From the NCBI RefSeq assembly GCF_031755915.1, contig NC_083388.1:13156501-13220500 (forward strand): a stretch of 64,000 nt of DNA, written 5' to 3'. Below are positions 10,533 to 22,942 of this stretch, piece by piece. Position 1 is the first letter of the stretch. Each line of letters starts with the position of its first letter. Below the pieces are notes generated by a model, which saw only the letters and a program-made list of their open reading frames with translations, was not told the DNA's origin and ran no database searches. Source of the stretch: Ziziphus jujuba. Lineage: Eukaryota > Streptophyta > Magnoliopsida > Rosales > Rhamnaceae. The position numbers and the translations under genes were made by a program.

Positions 10533-12260
10533 TTCTAATATTCCTTTTAAGAAAACTCCAATTTATCTTAAAATCTTTGAAAGCATCAAACGAAACCAAT
10601 TTATAATAGGTAACTCAATACACCAATAACGGAGGAAATTGTCAATCAAACAACAGAGTATATATAACTATTCTCTTCTAACTTCAGTAGTTAGATTCCT
10701 TTACACATTCAACATAAGTAGAAAAATTAAAAAAACCACGAGTAGTAAATATGTCATCCAACACTAATTAATCCATATCTATCTAGAAATATAACCAAGC
10801 CATTTGTGCCACAACAAAGAAGAATTATCACAACTTTAGTACATTCAGAAGTAATGGTAAAAGCAACCATAATATTAACACAATAATTAATACAAGCAAG
10901 CATTAACCAAATCAAATATGTACTTAATACAACTTGAAGTTTCTTATCCAATCAAAATAGATCCTTAATCCAAAGGTAATATCTTACTACTAAAATTAAA
11001 AAGATAACCATTTATTTTCAAAATAAACTAAAAGTCAATTAACATCATCATATATATATATATATATATATACAAAAGAAATTTCATCCCAATCCAAAAT
11101 ATCTTATGGCAACATTTGACTTCACTATTCCTAAATATCAATATTCCTTGAAAATCTAATCAGTCTCCTTTTACTTGTTGGCTTCTTCTATCAAAGTATT
11201 CTTTTTATTGTTGTAGCCAATATGATTCTTATTTGATTCAAAACCAATCAACACTTTGAGTACTGTGACTTGAATTGACTCTCAGTCAAGAAATCCTTAC
11301 CAAGATCACAATCTTGATGGCCTTGAGCAATATCCACAATGAACTTTAAGGCATTGACAACCTTAAGGATACTCTAAAAGGGAGTCATTCATATGATACT
11401 CTAATATCATCTTGAAATAGTCATTTTGAGCATTGTGACACTTATATAATTTTTTAGCCTCATAATGGTCACATAGATAGGCTTTTCTAGTGGAATTATA
11501 AGTTTCTAGCCTCATAGTGGTCACATAAAAAGGCTTCACTAGTGGAATTATTGATTAAGCTAAATCCAACTTCATTAAGATCAAATTTAACCGAAGAGTC
11601 TTCATCTAGTTATAACAACTGTTCCCATTCTAAACTATCATGACATTTACAAGCAGAGTATTTTAGAATTCTCATAACTGTAGAAATTACAAACATTAAC
11701 AACATACACATCTCAACAGGATCATGCAATAGCACATTTCCCAGCTTCCATTACTTTTAACAAATAAAGAAAGAAATCGCTAGGCCCGTCTTAGCATAAA
11801 AGATTCCCATATATGGATAAAAACAATTAATTAAACACCACAACTAAATGCATTGAACCAGTTACCACGAAGGTAAATAAGAATTCATTGTTCATGGCAT
11901 TTAATCAACTTCTTTTACCAATCTAAGCATCATACCAAGCAATCAAACCATCAAAAGGATGGTTTAACTAGCCATATGGACCTTAGTATAAAAAAATTTA
12001 GGAGAAAATCTTGTAGACAATTTCATTATTTAAATAAATTATGTCTCACAAGAGACGAGCACTTAACATCCTAAACCATTATGTTCATTTTATTTAAATA
12101 TTGCTAAATTGACAATTTCATAGTATAAGCAAGTAAAGACTCATGAGAGGCGAGCACTTAGACATCTTAGTCCACCATGCCAAAACTCATGAGGGGCGAG
12201 CACTTAGACATATTAGACCATTATGTCGATTTTTTTAAAATTGTTTTATAAGCAAAATTA
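10496..12260. other. Gene-free AT-rich DNA, probably decayed retroelement
   Basis: There is no supportable coding frame. It contains (TA)n tracts at about 10505-10531 and 11050-11072. A roughly 55-bp unit is repeated twice in tandem between about 11450 and 11555, containing agcctcata and tggtcacata. A short motif including gcgagcactta recurs between about 12050 and 12210. It is probably the continuation of the decayed element that the young Copia entered, but I recognise no domain. Confidence 0.4.
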
Positions 12261-12449
12261 CATTGACATCATGATGTGAACAAATTAAGTTTCTCAAAAA
12301 GCAAGTATCTAAAATTTTACGTACATTGACATCATGATGTGAACAAATTAAGTTTCTCAAAAAGCAAGTACCTAAAATTCTACGTACATTGACATCATGA
12401 TGTGAACAAATTAAGTTTCTCAAAAAGCAAGTACCTAAAATTCTATGTC
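12261..12449. repeat. Minisatellite, three 63-bp units
   Basis: Three tandem copies start at 12261, 12324 and 12387, each beginning cattgacatcatgatgtg; a shorter diverged copy follows. The 63-bp period is a multiple of three, so an accidental open frame on the minus strand repeats a 21-residue unit. There is no sign that it is translated. Confidence 0.9.
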
Positions 12450-14120
12450 ATTGTGTCAACTAGATATTAAACTCCATGACAATTTTATAGTTCAGATATA
12501 ACCAATGTCACAAGAGGCAAGTACTTGGTCATTCCACACTACTATGTCAAATTAATAAAACCATTAAGGGAATAGCATTTCTATATAACTATCATAATAA
12601 AGGCAATTTTAATAAAATAAGTTAAATTAGAGGAAAATATTTTGCCCTAAAATCAAAATTAAAAAAAAAAAATTTGTTTGTTTTGAAAATTTGTTATGAT
12701 GACATTAACCCAAACAATAATGTCGTTTGGCAAAAACATGGACCAAAACGATGAGTCAATTTTTTTCCTTACCTCCGACCAATTTTGTGGGTTAACCCAT
12801 GTGATAGATCCATGGGTCTGGGACCTGAGTTACGACCCTCATGTAACTTTGTCCTCCAACATACTTGCAATGTTAGTTTGGCCAATTTTGGCCAGAAAAT
12901 ACATGCCAAGAAAAAAAATAAAAATTTGATTGACCAAAATGTTGTAAATTCGGTTCAATTTTGCAAGCATCACGATCAAATTGAAACATTTTAAAGATGC
13001 CAATACGTTCAAACATAACCATACAACAAAACCCAAAACATTCAATAATACATAGTTTATATCAAATTTCAATTTTATTTTTATTTTTAAAAAGGTAAAA
13101 ACCCCAAATTGAGTTCTCAACAAGTTTCCAAATTAAACCACAAAAAAAATTTAAAAAAAAAAACTTTATGGCATTGCATAAGGTTCGGAAGACATTAATT
13201 AACATTAATTAATAAACTTTAACCTATGTTTCGTTTAAAACAACAATTTACAAGATTTTTGAAATTTTACTATAAACTATTTAAAGCAAGCTAGAGCAGT
13301 ACGATGAATTCCAACCAAATTAAATTTAACCCAACTTATAGCATCAAATAGGTTGGTATACCTTCTATGACATTATCCAATAAATCCAAACATCGGGTTT
13401 AATAAAAAAGCATAATATTTCAGAAAATATATATAACACCATTTGGCAATTCACATTGTACATAAGCAATACATATTTAGACAGTATAGTTGTTAATAAT
13501 GAGGAGGCTTTGGTACTATTGATAAATTTTTAATAAATATTATATGAGATAATCACACATAATGCAATGAATAAATTCAATTATCCCTATAGATATCATA
13601 TCTTGCTATGGAATCCTACTTGTTATGTGAGCTGTAAAATAACAAATAATCAACGTGCATGTAAGAGGCTGTTATGGAGGTATCTTTCTCAAAATCGTAA
13701 CCTTCTCCTAGGTCAAAATACATAAAAATATTAGGGTAGCTCCAATTCAATAACCTCATCTCTTTTTTATATAACACATATCAAAATAATAATTATAATA
13801 AATAATATAGTTATAAAGTAGACACCTTAAACCTTTTTGGGTTTACAGTTGGATCATGAAAAAAATATCAAGCTCTTTTGGCTTAATGAGTTAACTAAAG
13901 AATAAAGAGAGAATGACCCCAATCGGCCTTGTTGCAATATCAAATAAATAAAATATTCAATTTCATCATTGAAATATCAATGCCTAGTAAATGATTTAAA
14001 CTTGGTTATATTAATCCACATAAATATTCTAACATTTTATCTATACAACAACCGGACAGCCTTTTATGCAATTTTCCAAAATATCTAGCACTCACTAATT
14101 TCCTCAGACTTTCCTAAACT
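12450..14120. other. Gene-free AT-rich stretch
   Basis: No gene or recognised element. Short open frames around 12696-13123 overlap on both strands, lack any known motif and look accidental. Confidence 0.5.
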
Positions 14121-14129
14121 TTCTCTTAC

Positions 14130-15632
14130 GATACATTTGGTTTATGGAATAGATAGTAGCATAGAATAAGGATTCCTAAAATTTTGATATTCTTTTATTT
14201 GGTTGGATTTTTAAAATTTGTTTTATCTAGTCTTATGAAATCCTGATTCTTTAAAATAAAGAATTGCTATTCCTTTTAAAAAGCTCAGAATCTGTATTCC
14301 CTAAAATAAAGGAATATAAAGAGTAGTTCTAATTGCATTACCATTTGAACTCTATACAGTTTCATTATTAATTTACATTTTTATCCCCATTTAAAATTAC
14401 TATTAAGGACATTTGTTAATTAAATCTATTTAAATAATTTTTTTATACAGTCTCATTTTTCCTCTCAAATAATACGTTAAATATATCTATCTAATTTATA
14501 CTCCACTAAAAATTAGGATTGCAGATATAACAATTATTCACAAATAATGGAAGCTCAAAAATATGAAACAGTAAGATGAATTTAGTTTTTTCTTTATTTT
14601 TTTTATATTGTGATGATTGCTTTAGTTTGGATTTTTCATTTTATCGCTTATCAACGACCAGGTCGGAACAACATTCTTATATTTGATCCTGATATATTAA
14701 AATTCGTCTTTTATTTTGAAGTTTAAAACTGAACATTTTTTAATTGTTCATAAGCATCCATCCGAACAGTATTAAGATGTTTAGAATTCGTCTCTTGTCG
14801 AAGTTTAAAACTGAACATTTTTTAATTGTTCAGAAGTGTCCATCCGAACATTATTAAGATGTTTAGCTTTAATCTATCGAACATTGTATATATATACAGA
14901 TATTAAATACCGTACATTATGAAATATACCAATTTTTTTTTTTAATCATTGATAATTTATATGTTATTGAATGTAAAAAATATGTAGGATGGAAAAGATA
15001 TGGATAATGAAATTGTCTTGAAAAATGAGATGGAAAAATATTAATAAAACTTTTTGGTCTTGAAAAGAGCAATTATCTTGAAATGAGATGGTCATGTCAA
15101 TCTCAATCTCCAATATCCTCTATTGTTCGTTGGTTTTTCAAAAAAATAACCTTTTATGTCATTAAAAAAATAAAAAAAATAAAAAGCAACCCTAAGAATA
15201 TTTTAGTGAAATTAATTTTTATGGGACTGTATATAGTTATTTTAGAATTTTAAAAGAAAATTTTATTTGTAAGAGATATATAATTTTGGGATGGTATGAA
15301 TAAAAGATATTTCAGAAATAAATAATATTATATTAAATAATTTTATATTTTTTATACATTTAAATAGCAGTATATAAAAAATAAAACTGTAAAAAATCAT
15401 TTTGGAATTGTAAAATGAAGCACTCAATATAAAACATGCTATTTTACGTTTTTTTTTTTTTTTTTATGCTTTGATTTTTTTTAGTTTCATATTATCTTTT
15501 TTACTTTTTTTCTACCAAACTAAATAATAAGAATAGATATTCTATTTTACCTTTTTTATTTCTAAAAATTACTAATCATTAATTTTTAAAAATAACTATT
15601 CTTTTAACCAAACATAACCTTAAATGAATAAT
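14130..15632. mobile_element. Possible non-autonomous hAT-like element
   Basis: The left edge (catttggtttatggaatag, near 14134) and the reverse complement of the right edge (tgtttggttaaaagaatag, near 15600-15620) match over about 25 bases with mismatches. No coding capacity is seen. Inside lies a tandem duplication of about 80 bp (14690-14875). No clear 8-bp target duplication was found, so the call is tentative. Confidence 0.35.
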
Positions 15633-15828
15633 GAGTATATATCGAATTTTTTAGGGAATCCACACTTTGGGTTTTTACCTTAGCTTTTTCGAGTTGAAAC
15701 TTGTTTTGAGCAAAGAGATAGTGAAACGGAGAAAAGCATAGGAAGCAAAATGTTATTTTCTAAAGTAGACAAGTAACACACAAGTAAATCAGAGAATAAT
15801 AGGAGTACTGAGTGCTATAATCACAGAG

Positions 15829-15865
<37 letters not shown>

Positions 15866-16181
15866 ATTTTGGTTGAGGAGAAATGAACCGAGTAGTGCAA
15901 AGGGGCCACATGTTAGGAAGATGCTTAAAGCCAAAAGGATTTTGTTCTTACAAAATAAAAGTGAGTTTTATTTGATTTTCTTATTAAAGTCGAAGCAATT
16001 TAGTGGTTTTTTTTCTTTTTTTCTTACAATGGGATTGGAAATTCAAATTCAGATAGCATGGAAAACAATCAACTTTGACAATTTATACCAATGGGAAGTC
16101 TTGAACCCATTTATACCACCATTTATTTTTGGAATTGTCTAAATGAACTCATAATTAATCAGGGATAAAAAAAAAAATAGA

Positions 16182-16207
16182 GGGGGGGGGGGGGGGGGGG
16201 GGGGGGG
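16182..16207 (+). repeat. Homopolymer of 26 G
   Basis: An uninterrupted run of 26 guanines in otherwise AT-rich DNA. Such tracts can form quadruplexes and are often mis-sized in assemblies. Confidence 0.95.
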
Positions 16208-19200
16208 AAGATTCAAATGCTATGATTGCGTAATATTGAGGGGTTGGGTGGTCAATAGCATCATCAAGTCTCAAGTCAACAATGAGACCCACCGCATATG
16301 ATATCTCCACCCCTCTGCCAAACCGAGTTTTTTTTTTTTTTTTTTAATAGTTATTGTTTGAATTTTGGTTGTCACAATCGGCTACGTGACAGGTCGGTAG
16401 AAAGTGAGCAAATTGTGACTGCTTTTTTGACTCCTCTCCATCATTTTGCCTTCGCCTCCAAAACACGCATTGTGGTACGGGGCAACTTAAAAATTTTGTT
16501 TCTCACTAATTATACAATTAAATCTAAAAAGTTAATGTTATTAATTTGATAGAAAATTATTTGAATCGTATTTCTCAACAAAATTAAAATATTTGAATTT
16601 TGGCAATAAAAAGTTTGGGAGATGAAGAGTAGTAATTTAATTCAATTTTATCCACGGGTAAATTATTATAATAAATATTGAAACTTTGACATTTCTATAT
16701 AACAGTGCAAACTCAATGAAGAGTAGCTCCCTCATATCATTTTAGAAATGTGCAATTTTAGCTCATAAAAATTTGAAATTAGTTGCTTAAGCTCGATTTG
16801 GCTTATTTAGCTTGAATCGGTTCGTTATATTAATAAACTTTAAAAATTTATTTTTTTAAAATAAAAATTTTAACATTAATAATTAATAAATTAAATTTAT
16901 TTTATTAATTTTTTGTAAAATCAATTTAATTTAAAAATTTTATAAATTTAACATATAAGAAATATTGATTATGTATTTAAATCTTCAATGTATTTAAATT
17001 CATAATATATTTTTATATAAATAAATATAAATGGTAAATTCAAGTTAGTCATAAGCTATTTATGGGTTTTGTTTATTATTCAAGATCGGTTCAAAAGTTT
17101 TATTTCTTGTTTAATTTTGATTCATTTTCTATATGAGTCGAGTTTGAACGAACTAAAGTGGAAACAATCACACACTACTCGATCCTATTTACAACCATAT
17201 GCACAGTTCATCATGTGCTTGTTTGCCATTAGTTCAAATAAATAAATAAATACACACTCTCTTAACACGACTGATCAATCATCAATTCTTTTTTTGTTTT
17301 TTTTTTGAAAATATCAATTCTTATTTGTTCTCAACTTTCTAATCTTAATTTAATTTAATTTTTTTTATCAACATTGTTTAGTTGATTTTTTTAAAAACAT
17401 TATAACATAGTTTTTAGACACTGATTTCATTGTTTTTCAAATTTTTTTTATTGTTAAGGAATTTTAAGTAATATTCATTTTTTTGTTAAGTTATTTATTT
17501 ATTGTTAAATGCATTTAATTTATTATTAGGGCATTCAAGAACCTTAGAATAACTTGTGTTACTTTTGGTAGTATAATTTTACTACGCTAACCTTATTATT
17601 GTTATTATATCCTTTTAATGCATATGTTGTTTATTAAAAGAAAATTACAAAAAAAAAAAAATACTTTGTAAGGATAAATAAATACCAAAACTAAGGTGGT
17701 AAAGTTTGATTATTTATTTTTATAAAACTAAAAAAGATAATAATATTGTTTCTTGAAAAGAAAAATCATAATAATAATAATAGAGATGTTTTAGATAATA
17801 ATAAAAAGTAAGCTGCTACCAGTTTATTTCAAGGCAGATGGGACGACATGTTTTAGATAATAATAGAGATGTGGGACTCTCCAGCTTTAACCGTGTCCTT
17901 GTCACACGACTTTGACTGCATAAACGAAGCCAACTTGTTGGGGGTGTGTTGGTTCTCCATTGGGCCTAACCTCAACAACTGTGGGCCTTCATTTGTTGTC
18001 CTCAAATGAGCAAAAGTTATGCCTTTGTCTCATATCTAGATTTGATTCTCCTTATTAACTTGTTTCCTGCCTCAAACTAAGGTTTGCCAAGTTGCTCAGT
18101 TGCCATAGTACCAAACAAAAATCATTGATATAATTTATTAATGGTTAGGTCCTGCTCACTTGCTAATGCCTTATGTTATTAACGATGTTTAGTCTTTGGA
18201 TTGGGCATATATTTGCACTTTTGGTTTTTGATTAGTGAGTATTTTATTCACTAATCTAGTCTATTTAGCTTAATTATTTGTTTATTTATTTAATGATGAA
18301 TTTTGGAGAATTTTAGAGCTATTTTTTGAGAGCCAAACATAGAATTGGAAAATACCCTAAATAAATGAGAGTTTAAAACACCAAAAAAAATTCTAGCCAT
18401 GTTGGCATCTAGTGTTTTTTAGTAGAATTTTTGGTGTTATGTAGAGACAATATTTAGATTTATGAGATTCTTTTATGCTTTTATGCTTGTACTTTTTATT
18501 TTTTTGAGAAACTAGATCTTTGATCTAGGATCTTAATGTAGCTTGAATTTTGAAAATGATGAATTAATTTGGTTTATTTATTATTTAATTTTTCTCCAAT
18601 TTTTTGTGTTTCCTTGAATTAATTGAAGAGCATACATAATTTGAAAAAGAATTTAGTTGGGCATTGTTTAGATTGAATAATTAGAGTTTAGATAAGCCTA
18701 ATCTTGTAAATTGAGAACTAGGAAAAAAACAATCAAAGAACCAATTAAATTTGAGAGAGCCTTTTTTGCATTGACCAACCTTAATCTTGAGTAAAATTGA
18801 ATTTGAAGGAACCAATTTGGCTTGAATAATTGGAAAAAGGGACCTAATTGAATGGTTAATTGATAGAATTAGAAAGAAATTTCAATGAGGAAATTTTTCA
18901 TAGATTTTGCTTGCAATGGGAGGGAGTGAGTGAAATTAAAAAAAAAAAAACCCTTTATTTTTAATTGAAGACATAATTGGTCATAAATAAGCAAATTAAG
19001 TAGTTATATGTTAAATTCAAGTAAAATCATGGTCCTAGAGCTTTTATTTTATAGATTTGAAAAGCATTTTCGTAGTGTTTGCTTTTATTTTGCATTTTTA
19101 TTATTAATTTAATTTTAAGTTTATACTGAATTGTTCTTGATTTTTTATTTCCTAGACAAAATTAATGGTGAAAATATCTAGTTTTTAGTTAAAATAAGAT

Positions 19201-20090
19201 TTACACTTTTAACAATCAATCATTGTGAGATGATACCCTTAATCATCCACTTTATTATTTGAGTAATCTGTACTATCAATATTCAAAATAATCAAGTTTT
19301 TAGCCTTATTGCTGATAATTTGAATTGTGTTTGATCATGAACCTGTCATTAAACTTTTTTTGTGACATTTTGGTACAATTTTTATTATATTTTGGTCTTT
19401 AAAATAATTTTTAGTAGTTTTGAGACATGTAGTGTATTTATTGCAATATGAAAACATGAGATTACAAAGTTAGGCAACTACAAAAGAATCCTGTATAATG
19501 CATTAAGTACATTGCACACTTTAAAATTATTAAAAGTTATATTAAAAATAGTTGTAAGGATCAAAGTGCAACAAAAATTGATAGTTTTCTTTATTGCTAA
19601 TTCAACAACAATTGAAGTTTATAGACCACAATATCACAAAAGAAGTTCAAGGTTTAAAGAGTAAATATAGGCATAATTTAGGAACTGTCAGAGCTAATAA
19701 CCTACTGCCTAACCTAATTGTTAACCATTAAACACTAATTACTGATCCCTAATTTATTCAAAAGAATTTATTTCTAAATCAACTAGTTTGTAACATCGTC
19801 CCATTTAGATGGGATATTTTTGATTGATGAAATGACCCATATTAGGAAAAACAGTTAGGTTTGATAGGTCCATAAACTTGATGGTAATCACTAATCAGAT
19901 TGAGCCTATCCTTTAGTTGACAAAATTGCCTCCTGCAATTGGTTCAGGATGCAATTCATCAACTCTCTTTTCCAAAAGACCAAAACACATAAGTTGATTT
20001 TGGGGCCAAATTTTGTTGAGCAATAAGCAAGCCTAGTCTAATTGAAGTAGTCATCTCATCTTTTTTTCATCTTCTTTACATATATATATA
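16208..20090. other. Gene-free stretch, possibly decayed LTR DNA
   Basis: No coding frame can be supported. The part around 18000-19300 (for example the segment containing gtgagatgataccc at about 19225) is reminiscent of long Gypsy LTR or leader DNA, but I found no matching partner in the window. Treat that as a guess. Confidence 0.3.
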
Positions 20091-20297
20091 TATATAGGCC
20101 TTTATGGTAGGAATGTCAGTATCTTTTTATTATGAAGGTTTGCAAAAACGATGATTTTTGAAGAAACTATCTTTAATAATACACATAAAGACAAAGGTTT
20201 CATAAAAAAATCGACGGTTTCTTCAAAAAACCATCGTTTTTATAAATATCCGCATAATAAAAAAATACAAATATCCATACCATAAAATTTCTATATA
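20091..20297. mobile_element. MITE-like hairpin, family M1
   Basis: The outer arms (tttatggtaggaat on the left, ataccataaaattt on the right) and inner arms (aacgatgatttttgaagaaac and the near-complement around 20200-20250) pair along most of the 207 bp. Both ends lie in (TA)n, consistent with a TA target. Related sequences occur at about 38930-39060, 51090-51215 and 51220-51405. No coding capacity. Confidence 0.6.
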
Positions 20298-20330
20298 TAT
20301 ATATATATATATTATAACTAACTTATATCT

Positions 20331-20529
20331 TGTTTGATATAGTTTTTTTAAAAGTTATTTTTTACTTTTAAAATTGAAAAGCTCTTTAAAAGTGTTTGAA
20401 CAATTTTTTAAAAATGCTTTAGAATAATTTTTAAAAAGAATTCTAAACACAGCGAATGAAGAATAACTTTTTAAAAAACACTTCTAAAGAAAAAAATATA
20501 TATAAATAAAAACTATGTCAAACACAGTC
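20331..20529. mobile_element. MITE-like element, hAT type
   Basis: Terminal inverted repeats: left cttgtttgatatagttttt, right the reverse complement of ctgtgtttgacatagttttt. It is about 200 bp with no coding capacity. A clear 8-bp duplication is not seen. Length and end sequence fit small hAT derivatives. Confidence 0.5.
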
Positions 20530-21424
20530 TTAAAGATATTCAATCATAAGTATTGAATGAATTACAACTTTCTTTTAAAAAAATTTTAATTTACAATTAA
20601 ACAATATTTAAATGAGAATTTTGATTGCGTGGGGTAAAAAAAAAAAAAAAAAAAAAAAGTTGCCATGCAAGTAGAAGCTCCCTATTCTTAAAGCTTGAGC
20701 TTAACCATTTAAAGCCCCTACAGAATAAGATGAAATACTCGAGTGGTATGATATTTTATCATTGCAATATCAAATTTTAATATATGTGTAGCCCGTTAGC
20801 TCTCTAAAGGTACATTACAAAATTTAACAATTACATTTTTATTGTCAAATTTTGATATGAACTCCACTATAATAAAGTTTGCAGGATCCATCAATATTTA
20901 ATATTTTTTTTAATTTTATACTTTAATTATTATATTTATAAAAAAAAACTCAAATTAATATAATTTTGTTTTTTAATTGATAAAAAAGAATTTCATTATC
21001 ATTTAATAATATTTATAATATAACAATGCTATTTCTTTAATACTATTGAAAAATAAATATTAATATTGACATTTATTATTAAAAATTTTATGTTAACACT
21101 AAATTTTAAAAATAGTAATTCTAAAATAGATTTGTCATTAGAATTGTTTCAAATATTCAAATTTTCGCCAAAATATATTTAAAATTTTTTATTTTTTTAA
21201 GATGAAAAAAAATTAAGATTTCAAATGAAAATGGATAAAATTTCAATAATATTCATCAAAATTTTTAAAATTTCATCGAAATTTCCATAAAATTTTTCAT
21301 CTATATCAAATTTTTAATAATTTAATTGAAAATTTTATAATACCTATAGAAATTTTGAAAATTTTAATAATATCTATGAAAAATTAAATATCAAGGTATT
21401 TTGCTTTTTTATTGTTAACATCTT

Positions 21425-21690
21425 TTGCAAAGACTCAACCAAGAAACAGTTTGGATCAAATTGGGGAATCGTGGAAGTGGAATTAACACCCGAACAGCAG
21501 CAAGATGGTCACTGACAACTTCACCTTGTAGGAAGCTCATATCAATACAGAACCAAACTCCTTCACTGATAGCAAAAAGTTCTGCATACCCAGCAGATCA
21601 TGTGGCCACAATAGGTTTAGCAAGAGCTCCCATAAATGCCCCTAAATTATTACCCAGTCGTTTTTGTTTGCAGTTAGTGATAGCTTTTTG
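21425..21690 (-). pseudogene. RNase H-like fragment (RVT_3 type), degenerate
   Basis: The minus strand reads a broken RNase H-like segment. GAFMGALAKPI is followed, after a stop, by AELFAISEGVWF and VVSDHLAAVRVLI. These match the family blocks GxFxxAxxxxI, AExxAxxxGL and the ESDSxxxVxxI strand. This domain type ends many plant LINE elements and also occurs in stand-alone fragments. An in-frame stop and short length mark it as dead. No neighbouring LINE reverse transcriptase was seen. Confidence 0.45.
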
Positions 21691-22942
21691 GCTTTCGTTT
21701 CTGATAGAAACACGGTGCATTATTGAGAGAGGAAGAATAAGAAGAAAATTTGAGATTTTTATTTTGCTTTTTTATTTTTATTTTTATTCGTAGCATATAT
21801 TAGTAAAACGGTGGGCCTGCAGTGGGCCATACAAAAGTTGTAAAACAACAGTGGGCCACTTATACAATTTGTTTTTATTCTTATGTTTTTTTAAAATAAA
21901 TTTTAATTTAAATTAATCAAAAAACCGACCAAATCGATTATGATGGATTGATCGATTTTTAAGCCTGAAAATATGCATTCGGTCCAGTAACTGATCGAAT
22001 GACTAAATTTTTTTCCGTGAAAAATCAACCGATGCCCACTTCTAAGCAAAAGTTATAGACGGTGTCTGGTAAGTTTAAATGTAAAATTATTATAAAACTT
22101 AAAAAAATATATGATGTATATAAGTTTATATTTAAAAAAGAAAAATTTATATGTTATGTTGTGATTCTTTTTGGTATTAAAATGTAATTTAAATATATTA
22201 TAAATAATATATAAAAATTATCTATAATTATATTAAATTTATATTAAAAATATAAGGAAATGTTTTATAATACATCATAAGTTATACAAAAAAATTTCTA
22301 TAAAAATAATGTATTATATAAAATTTAAGTTATTGATTGTTTTGTTTTGATTTTATTTTACAAGAGAGTTTTAAGTTTTATATTTTGGACAAGATACGGA
22401 AGTTTTAATTTGAGCCTAATTTTGATGATAAGTAATGATGTTTTAAGAATTTAATTTTTTTTTTATCTATAATTTCAAAAACAGCCCTCTACTTGATTCG
22501 AATTAGTTTTATTAAACGCTAAATTCTCTTAAAATTATGGAAGAGTTAATATTAAACCGTCTAGAATCACTTCCAAATTGATCCTAAATTTATGTGACAT
22601 ATGTCTTTAAATATTATTTATGTCTGAAAAACCATCAATTATTATTTACAACATGTCTTCCAAGCTAACATAATATTTTTTTAATAAATAAAAGCATATC
22701 CAAGTTTGCTACAAGAAATAAATAAGTAAATAAATATTTACCATAAAGAGAAAGAGAACGGGAAGTATAATTGTTTTGCTGGCCGGAACCTTCTGCTTTT
22801 ACACAAATTTACAAAACAATAAACATTATAACTTGACAGAAAAAAGATGATATACATTGAATGCCTATAAATCCCATTTCTTATTGGTCAAAAACTCTCT
22901 ACTATATCATTCTAAATCTAATTATAATTATTAAAAAATGTT
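21691..22942. other. Gene-free spacer downstream of the MLO gene
   Basis: AT-rich with no coding frame. The 3' untranslated region and poly(A) site of the MLO gene must lie in the right-hand part, but I could not point to a convincing signal. Confidence 0.5.

Noticed and set aside
12235..12423. Repeated 21-residue frame
   Set aside because: It is explained by the 63-bp minisatellite; there is no evidence of a gene.
21425..21793. 122-codon plus-strand frame
   Set aside because: The similarity to a known domain is on the opposite strand; this frame has none.
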